NCBI GenBank assembly: GCA_023420435.1
Contig: JAEZWE010000066.1
Location: 1 to 11,197 of the forward strand
From: Bacteroidota bacterium
GTDB lineage: Bacteria > Bacteroidota > Bacteroidia > Flavobacteriales > Weeksellaceae
Direction of reading: 5' to 3'
Length of the DNA stretch: 11,197 nucleotides
The translations under genes were made by a program, and so were the position numbers. Below the pieces are notes generated by a model, which saw nothing but the letters and a program-made list of their open reading frames with translations, was not told the origin of the DNA and ran no database searches. This document shows positions 7,192-11,197 of this stretch, piece by piece. Every line of letters begins with the position of its first letter. Position 1 is the stretch's first letter.

Positions 7192-8544
7192 ATGCAACTG
7201 TACAACACTTTAAGCGCAGAAGAAAGAGCTCAACTTATCGATGAATCCGGTAAAGATCGTCTTACTTTATCTTTCTATGCGTACGCAAAAATCCAAAATC
7301 CTCAACAATTTCGTAACGAATTATTTATAGCCTGGAACAAGCTTGATGCTTTAGGCAGAATTTATGTTGCAAATGAAGGAATTAACGCACAAATGAGTAT
7401 TCCTACTGAAAATTTTGAAATTTTTAGGGAAACTTTGGAAGCGTATGATTTTATGAAAGGTATTCGTTTGAATGTCGCTGTAGAACAGAACAATCATTCT
7501 TTTTTAAAATTAACCATTAAAGTTCGTAACAAAATTGTTGCAGATGGCTTAAACGATGAAACATTTGACGTTACCAATAAAGGAATTCACCTAAAAGCGC
7601 AGGAATTTAATGATATGTTGGAAAATCCGAATACCATTGTGGTAGATTTCAGAAATCATTACGAAAGTGAAGTAGGACATTTTGAAGGCGCAATTACTCC
7701 AGATGTTGAAAATTTCAGAGAAAGTTTGCCCATAATTAATGAACAGCTAAAAGATTTCAAAGAAAATAAAAACCTTTTGATGTATTGTACCGGTGGAATA
7801 CGTTGTGAAAAAGCCAGTGCGTATTTTAAACATCAAGGATTTAAAAATGTTTTTCAATTAGAAGGCGGAATTATCGAATATACCCGTCAAATAAAAAAGG
7901 AAAATATTAAAAGTAAATTCATCGGAAAGAATTTTGTTTTTGATCACCGTTTAGGAGAAAGAATTACCGACGATATAATTTCGCAATGTCATCAGTGCGG
8001 AAAACCTTGCGACAATCACACCAATTGTGCTAATGATGCTTGTCATTTGTTGTTTATTCAGTGTGATGAATGTAAAGTAGCGATGGAAAATTGTTGTTCT
8101 ACGGAATGTCAGGAAACCATCCATTTGCCTTGGGAAGAGCAGGTAGCAAAAAGAAAAGGTTTGCAGGTGGGCAATAAAGTTTTCAGAAAAGGAAAATCTG
8201 AAGCTTTAAAATTCAAAAAATCCGGAAATTTATCTACCAACTCTTTAGCAAAGGCAGAAACAAAAGATATCAGACAAAAAATAAAAGTTAAGAAAACATT
8301 GATTGGTAAAGCCGAACATTATTTCACCAAATCAAAAATTGCACAGTTTGTAATTGAAAATGGTGAGATTAAAGTTGGCGATCAAGTTCTGATTTCCGGA
8401 CCAACAACCGGAGAACAAGAATTTGAAATTACGCAACTTTTTGCGAATGGGCATTCAACCGAAAATGCAAAAAAGGGTGACCAAATTACTTTTGAAGTTC
8501 CTTTTAGAGTACGTTTGTCTGATAAATTGTATAAAATTTTATAA
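7192..8544 (+). CDS. trhO: tRNA uridine(34) hydroxylase TrhO (rhodanese-related) with extra C-terminal barrel
   Basis: TrhO (formerly YceA, UPF0176) uses oxygen to hydroxylate wobble uridine 34, giving 5-hydroxyuridine, the precursor of cmo5U or mo5U in tRNA. The 450-residue product has an N-terminal alpha/beta domain (about 24-115, with GRIYVANEGINAQMS). A rhodanese domain follows (about 130-235), whose loop CTGGIRCEK carries the active-site C199 and also C205. A Cys-rich segment (about 250-310) has ten cysteines and begins FDHRLGERI. After a Lys-rich linker (about 320-365) comes an unusual domain at 366-450, which makes the protein about 100 residues longer than E. coli TrhO. Its pattern (IGKAEHYF, IKVGDQVLISGPTTG, NAKKGD, SDKLYKI) resembles the domain II beta-barrel of translation factors. 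It forms an apparent operon with the downstream cyclo-ligase gene (19-nt gap). Confidence 0.93.
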   Translation: MQLYNTLSAEERAQLIDESGKDRLTLSFYAYAKIQNPQQFRNELFIAWNKLDALGRIYVANEGINAQMSIPTENFEIFRETLEAYDFMKGIRLNVAVEQNNHSFLKLTIKVRNKIVADGLNDETFDVTNKGIHLKAQEFNDMLENPNTIVVDFRNHYESEVGHFEGAITPDVENFRESLPIINEQLKDFKENKNLLMYCTGGIRCEKASAYFKHQGFKNVFQLEGGIIEYTRQIKKENIKSKFIGKNFVFDHRLGERITDDIISQCHQCGKPCDNHTNCANDACHLLFIQCDECKVAMENCCSTECQETIHLPWEEQVAKRKGLQVGNKVFRKGKSEALKFKKSGNLSTNSLAKAETKDIRQKIKVKKTLIGKAEHYFTKSKIAQFVIENGEIKVGDQVLISGPTTGEQEFEITQLFANGHSTENAKKGDQITFEVPFRVRLSDKLYKIL

Positions 8545-8563
8545 TTTTTGATTCTTAAATCAA

Positions 8564-9148
8564 ATGAATAAAGTTGAAATCAGAAAAAAATATTTAGCCA
8601 AAAGATTAGCCTTGTCCAAAGACGAGGTTAATTTTTTTTCAGAAAAAATATTTCAGAATTTTGTTTTTCATTTTAAACCTCAAAAAAATAAGAAAATCCA
8701 CCTGTTTCTTCCTATTGAGAAATTTAATGAAATAAATACCCGTTTCTTTATTGATTATTGTTTTGAGCAAAAAATTTCTGTTTTTGTTCCGAAAATCATT
8801 GGTGAAAAATTAATTTCTGTTGAATTTACTCGAGAAACAGAAATACAAACGAATTCTTGGGGAATTTCAGAGCCAAAATCTCATCAAGATTCCGGAATTT
8901 TAGATTTTGATTTTGTTTTAACTCCTTTATTATATTCCGATTCAAAAGGAAATAGAGTTGGTTATGGAAAGGGTTTTTACGATCAGCTTTTTTCTCAACT
9001 TTCCTCTATAACAAAAAAAATCGGGGTAAACTTCTTTAACCCCGATGAAAATATAGATGATCTCTGGGAAAACGATATTCCGCTGGATTATTTGGTAACA
9101 CCGGAAGATATACTGTCTTTTAAGACCGGAGCAAAATCCACGAAATAA
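8564..9148 (+). CDS. 5-formyltetrahydrofolate cyclo-ligase
   Basis: This enzyme, also called MTHF synthetase (YgfA/Fau in other bacteria), converts 5-formyl-THF and ATP to 5,10-methenyl-THF, returning a storage or inhibitory folate to the one-carbon pool. The 194-residue protein has the usual length. It shows the N-terminal basic helix (EIRKKYLAKR, phosphate-contacting), the LFLPIEKFNEINT strand-loop, VLTPLLYSDSKGNRVGYGKGFYD with the glycine-rich ATP loop at about 129-139, and the C-terminal IPLDYLVTPE motif. ATG 8564 gives the expected N-terminus. The gene follows trhO by 19 nt, so both are probably on one message. Its last 61 bases overlap the 3' end of a convergent lipoprotein gene, and its codons 152-161 contain an apparent minus-strand terminator. 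Confidence 0.95.
   Translation: MNKVEIRKKYLAKRLALSKDEVNFFSEKIFQNFVFHFKPQKNKKIHLFLPIEKFNEINTRFFIDYCFEQKISVFVPKIIGEKLISVEFTRETEIQTNSWGISEPKSHQDSGILDFDFVLTPLLYSDSKGNRVGYGKGFYDQLFSQLSSITKKIGVNFFNPDENIDDLWENDIPLDYLVTPEDILSFKTGAKSTK
9012..9046 (-). terminator. Minus-strand intrinsic terminator inside the cyclo-ligase gene
   Basis: Read on the minus strand, ATCGGGGT (9039-9046) pairs with ACCCCGAT (9020-9027). The short inner stem AAA/TTT has one bulged base and a GAAG tetraloop, and the hairpin is followed directly by eight T. This is a classic intrinsic terminator 42 nt beyond the minus-strand lipoprotein stop codon. On the plus strand the U tract is on the wrong side, so it should not stop the cyclo-ligase message. 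Confidence 0.82.
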
Positions 9149-9669
9149 AATTTAAATTCTTTTTTAAATTTTACGGGATTTGGTTTTAAAGTATATTGCG
9201 CATTTCTTTGAAAATTTCCTATGAGTTTGCTATTTTTATCAAAATATTCCACGTGGTATTTAGCGAAATTTAAAGTGTCTTTATGAAATATTTTATCAAA
9301 AATTTCAATATTGCTCACTTTAATACTTTTTACGTTTAAGGTATCCAGTTCTCTCAAAATTGGAAATAGTTTGGTGGAATCCGGCTTTTCAAAATAATTT
9401 TGCATTTGGGTGTAAATTACAGAATCGATTTCTGTATCCTGATTTCCGGAAGTATATAGCGCAGATAAATCCAATAATTCCTGAATTTTTTGCTTCGTTA
9501 TAAATTGGATCGCTTGTGCGCTGTCCATTTTTGTTGCCGGATACGATTTTTGGTTGGTGCTGTTTCTTAATTTGTCCAAATCGCTGATTTCTTCCTTATT
9601 TTTCTCACAAGAAATTGCAGAAATTAAAACAATGAAAAAACAAAAAAATAGATTATTTAGGTTCTTCAT
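9088..9669 (-). CDS. Lipoprotein of unknown function, partner of the upstream membrane protein
   Basis: I do not recognise this family. From the ATG at 9669 the product has 193 residues. It has a lipoprotein signal peptide (MKNLNNLFFCFFIVLISAIS) with acylated C21. An acidic/lysine stretch after the Cys (EKNKEE) could be a Bacteroidota surface-export signal (inference). The mature part is charged, with a helical stretch at about 48-95 (AQAIQFITKQKIQELLDL) and a beta-rich end at about 113-180 (FAKYHVEYFDKNSKLIGNF). An in-frame TTG at 9678 is a worse start because it precedes the signal peptide by three residues. The ATG lies inside the end of the upstream gene (17-nt overlap), so the two are probably coupled. 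The last 61 bases overlap the cyclo-ligase gene tail to tail. Confidence 0.82.
   Translation of the reverse strand: MKNLNNLFFCFFIVLISAISCEKNKEEISDLDKLRNSTNQKSYPATKMDSAQAIQFITKQKIQELLDLSALYTSGNQDTEIDSVIYTQMQNYFEKPDSTKLFPILRELDTLNVKSIKVSNIEIFDKIFHKDTLNFAKYHVEYFDKNSKLIGNFQRNAQYTLKPNPVKFKKEFKFYFVDFAPVLKDSISSGVTK
9147..9172. repeat. A/T-only inverted repeat at the end of the cyclo-ligase gene
   Basis: AAAATTTAAA (9147-9156) and TTTAAATTTT (9163-9172) form a perfect 10-bp stem with a 6-nt loop, starting in the cyclo-ligase stop codon. It could serve as a weak 3' end for the trhO message. It has no GC pairs and no following T tract, so terminator function is doubtful. Confidence 0.3.
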
Positions 9670-10804
9670 GGGATGCAATTCTAAATTTTATCATATTAAT
9701 TTTTCCTTTGCTGTCATTTTGGGTTTCGATAACTTCTAAATTTTTCAAAGAAGTTGTTGGGGTCGTCATTAGTGCTATATAACGCTGTTTATCAAGCCTT
9801 TCAACACCGTAAAATTCATTATTGTAGATTTGATAAATCAAGGCATTGTCGCTTATCAAGTAATTGAGCCTTTCTTTTTTTATTTTTACTTCATCATCAT
9901 CCTTTTTAGAATAATAAAAAAGCATAATGGCATAATCATTAGGGACCAATTCTATTGTTTCAGCTTCAGGAGCCGTTTCTAAATTTCTAATAATTTCCTG
10001 CGTTTTATAATATGGCGAAGAAACCGTCATTTTTAAAGATTTTGATTTTGTTGTATAAACAAACGGTTCATTAGGTTTTGCAATGTAGATAATTGGAGAT
10101 TCACCTTCTTTTAGAATTTGAACCTGTAATTCCGCATTTATTTTAGAGTTTCGATCGGCATCAACAAAACTATAGTAGAATTTTTTACTAAAAATTTCAT
10201 CTTTAAAACCTAACAGTCCAACTAAAACTGCTAAAACGACAGAAATACCGATTAAAAAATATTTTTTTACAATCGAAATGATGTTATTTTGTTCTTTGTT
10301 ATCATAAGTTTCATAAACTTCTATATTTTGTTTATTGTTCTGATTTTCAGTATATTTTTTTTGTAAATTAACTTCTTCTTCTTGATTTTTTAGTGGAAAA
10401 TTGGTGTTTTCTTCTAGTGAAACAACATTCTGAGGAATTTCCATATTTTTTTCAGAATTTTCGACCATCTGAAGTTCAGAATTTTCTGATTCTTGAAGAA
10501 TTTCGTCAGCAAAAAGATGATTTTTTTTGAAATCGTACCATGACGTATAACCTGCATAAATACTCAATAAATTGAGCATATCTATTCTTGGAATTTTTGT
10601 AGTTGGTGAAGTTTTGAAATAGGTATAGAATGATTTTTCCGAGATATTACCTTTTGCAATTTTTCGCAAATCTTCCTGGAAATAGATGATATCAATACCT
10701 TTCCACTTTGCAATATTGTCGTGAGAAGGATGATGATTAGTTAAATATTGAGCCTGAACCTCATTTTTCAATTGCTCAAAATGTAAAATTTCTAAATCTT
10801 GCAA
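9653..10804 (-). CDS. Bitopic membrane protein with cytoplasmic HTH-like N-domain; putative transmembrane regulator
   Basis: This 383-residue protein has no name I can assign. Residues 1-97 form a helical domain whose core (DLRKIAKGNISEKSFYTYFK, then PRIDMLNLLSIYAGYTSWYDF) resembles the 'S..TLRRFFG...P...TLD.LARYLGY.SW.DF' pattern I recall from the N-terminus of many Bacteroidota regulatory proteins. A Glu/Asn/Gln-rich linker (about 98-175) precedes one transmembrane helix (about 180-200) and a beta-rich periplasmic domain (about 205-383). This layout recalls ToxR-like one-component regulators. DNA binding is inference only. The start must be TTG at 10804 (or TTG at codon 12), because the first ATG is codon 76, inside the N-domain. 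It overlaps the lipoprotein gene by 17 nt. A promoter with a palindrome over it lies upstream. Confidence 0.8.
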   Translation of the reverse strand: MQDLEILHFEQLKNEVQAQYLTNHHPSHDNIAKWKGIDIIYFQEDLRKIAKGNISEKSFYTYFKTSPTTKIPRIDMLNLLSIYAGYTSWYDFKKNHLFADEILQESENSELQMVENSEKNMEIPQNVVSLEENTNFPLKNQEEEVNLQKKYTENQNNKQNIEVYETYDNKEQNNIISIVKKYFLIGISVVLAVLVGLLGFKDEIFSKKFYYSFVDADRNSKINAELQVQILKEGESPIIYIAKPNEPFVYTTKSKSLKMTVSSPYYKTQEIIRNLETAPEAETIELVPNDYAIMLFYYSKKDDDEVKIKKERLNYLISDNALIYQIYNNEFYGVERLDKQRYIALMTTPTTSLKNLEVIETQNDSKGKINMIKFRIASHEEPK

Positions 10805-10842
10805 AGTTTATAATATATTTAATCGTTTGATTATCAGCGGAT

Positions 10843-10882
10843 ATTAATTGTAAAACTGTTTTACAAAGATATTACAATTAAT
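10843..10882. promoter_or_regulatory. Nested palindromes on the regulator promoter (putative operator)
   Basis: TTGTAAAACTGTTTTACAA (10848-10866) is a perfect 9+1+9 palindrome. A second, wider pair, ATTAATTGTAA (10843-10853) and TTACAATTAAT (10872-10882), shares its left arm. The half-site TTGTAA/TTACAA thus occurs three times. The array covers the -7 box and likely start site of the minus-strand promoter, which is where a repressor or autoregulator would bind. Confidence 0.6.
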
Positions 10883-10895
10883 TTTCTCAACAAAA
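10864..10895 (-). promoter_or_regulatory. Promoter of the regulator-lipoprotein pair
   Basis: On the minus strand TTTTG (10891-10895), a 19-nt spacer and TATCTTTG (10864-10871) form a full Bacteroidota promoter. Transcription would begin near 10858, giving a leader of about 54 nt and supporting the TTG start at 10804. Confidence 0.75.
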
Positions 10896-10909
10896 TTTTT
10901 GTGGCAACC

Positions 10910-10917
10910 TACCTTTG
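10910..10917 (+). promoter_or_regulatory. Promoter -7 element of the Ala-rich lipoprotein gene
   Basis: TACCTTTG matches TAnnTTTG, and transcription should start near 10922. No TTG is seen at -33; the nearest TTTTTG ends 9 bases upstream of the box. The box lies 15 bases beyond the -33 box of the divergent promoter, so the two promoters are close together. Confidence 0.6.
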
Positions 10918-10921
10918 TCCT

Positions 10922-10949
10922 GTTCAAAAAGATAAAAATCTTCATGAAC
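10922..10949 (+). other. Possible 5'-terminal mRNA hairpin of the Ala-rich lipoprotein gene
   Basis: GTTCA (10922-10926) pairs with TGAAC (10945-10949), and AAGAT (10929-10933) pairs with ATCTT (10938-10942). A 2x2 internal loop separates the two stems and the end loop is AAAA. It lies at the predicted transcription start, so it would form the very 5' end of the message, a position known to protect mRNAs from decay. It also holds an upstream in-frame ATG (10944). Confidence 0.45.
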
Positions 10950-10997
10950 GGTGAAACAAAGAAAACAATTTTAAAACAAAAATTAAATTTAATTATT

Positions 10998-11197
10998 ATG
11001 AAAAAATCATTCTTCGTAGCTGCTATCGCTGCTGTTGCTCTTGTAGCTTGTAAAAAAACTGAAACTGTAGAAACTGCTAACGCTGCTGATTCTGCTGCTA
11101 ACGCTGCTGTTGATTCTGCTGCTATGGTTGCTGATTCTGCTGCTATGGTTGTTGATTCTGCTGCTTCTGCAACTGTAGATGCTGCTAAAGATGCTGC
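10998..11197 (+). CDS. Ala/Asp/Ser-rich repeat lipoprotein, 3' end beyond the window
   Basis: The gene is cut by the window end after 66 complete codons. It has a short lipoprotein signal peptide (MKKSFFVAAIAAVALVA) with lipobox LVAC and acylated C18. KKTETVE follows, and then a low-complexity region in which DSAA recurs four times at 7- or 8-residue spacing (residues 31-34, 39-42, 46-49, 53-56). Nearly all alanines use GCT, a bias suggesting high expression, and the leader may form a 5' hairpin. The near-heptad spacing with small residues suggests a long helix or coiled coil, possibly a spacer like Lpp, but no family is recognised. An in-frame ATG at 10944 would add 18 residues before the signal peptide and is less likely. 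It is divergent from the regulator-lipoprotein pair. Confidence 0.85.
   Translation, partial: MKKSFFVAAIAAVALVACKKTETVETANAADSAANAAVDSAAMVADSAAMVVDSAASATVDAAKDA
11088..11165 (+). repeat. Tandem coding repeat with unit DSAA plus 3-4 residues
   Basis: The 12-mer GATTCTGCTGCT occurs four times without change (11088, 11112, 11133, 11154), spaced 24, 21 and 21 bases apart. The identical codons point to recent tandem duplication and possible variation in repeat number between strains. Confidence 0.85.

Noticed and set aside
9147..9172. A/T-only hairpin as the terminator of the trhO operon
   Set aside because: It has no GC pairs and no T tract after the stem; kept only as a low-confidence repeat.
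9554..9739. 61-codon plus-strand open frame across the lipoprotein/regulator junction
   Set aside because: It is antisense to both coding frames and no promoter or family match is visible.
10944..10997. Upstream in-frame ATG that would extend the Ala-rich lipoprotein by 18 residues
   Set aside because: The extension would precede a complete lipoprotein signal peptide and lies in a likely leader hairpin.
1..11197. Mobile element, CRISPR array or defence island
   Set aside because: No transposase, integrase, terminal repeats, spaced direct repeats or known defence domains were seen; the tRNA genes have no adjacent integrase or duplicated 3' end.

Overview
The window looks like chromosomal DNA of a flavobacterium, most likely from the Chryseobacterium/Weeksellaceae group. 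The evidence is low G+C content, lptD and amidase genes of Bacteroidota type, no clear Shine-Dalgarno sequences, and several promoters of the Bacteroidota form TTTTG-N18/19-TAnnTTTG. No insertion sequence, phage gene, CRISPR array or integrase was seen. The genes read as ordinary core genome plus one poorly characterised membrane/lipoprotein locus at the right end.

Left end, minus strand (1-1850): two tRNA-Glu(UUC) genes flank rpsT (ribosomal protein bS20). Upstream of them is a secreted N-acetylmuramoyl-L-alanine amidase with two C-terminal SPOR-like modules.

Plus strand (1878-5366): divergent from the amidase lies lptD, the outer-membrane LPS translocon. It is followed by ridA (enamine/imine deaminase) and, one base later, by a small four-helix membrane protein. 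A perfect hairpin with A and T tracts (5366-5394) ends this run and also the convergent gene. That gene encodes an envelope serine protease of the Do/DegP-DegQ family (5412-6938, minus). The left half is therefore largely about the envelope: peptidoglycan cleavage, LPS export and protein quality control.

Middle (6939-9148): a 253-base A+T-rich divergent promoter region separates the protease from trhO (tRNA U34 hydroxylase) and a 5-formyltetrahydrofolate cyclo-ligase gene. TrhO carries an extra C-terminal domain that resembles the domain II beta-barrel of translation factors.

Right end (9088-11197): a minus-strand pair with overlapping ends encodes a bitopic membrane protein with a cytoplasmic helix-turn-helix-like N-domain, and a lipoprotein. 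The lipoprotein gene overlaps the cyclo-ligase gene tail to tail by 61 bp, and its apparent terminator lies inside the cyclo-ligase coding sequence. Upstream of the pair is a 19-bp palindrome inside nested repeats on the promoter. A divergent, Ala-rich repeat lipoprotein gene with signs of high expression then runs off the window. This right-end locus is the best candidate here for an undescribed regulatory system. Its function is inferred, not shown.
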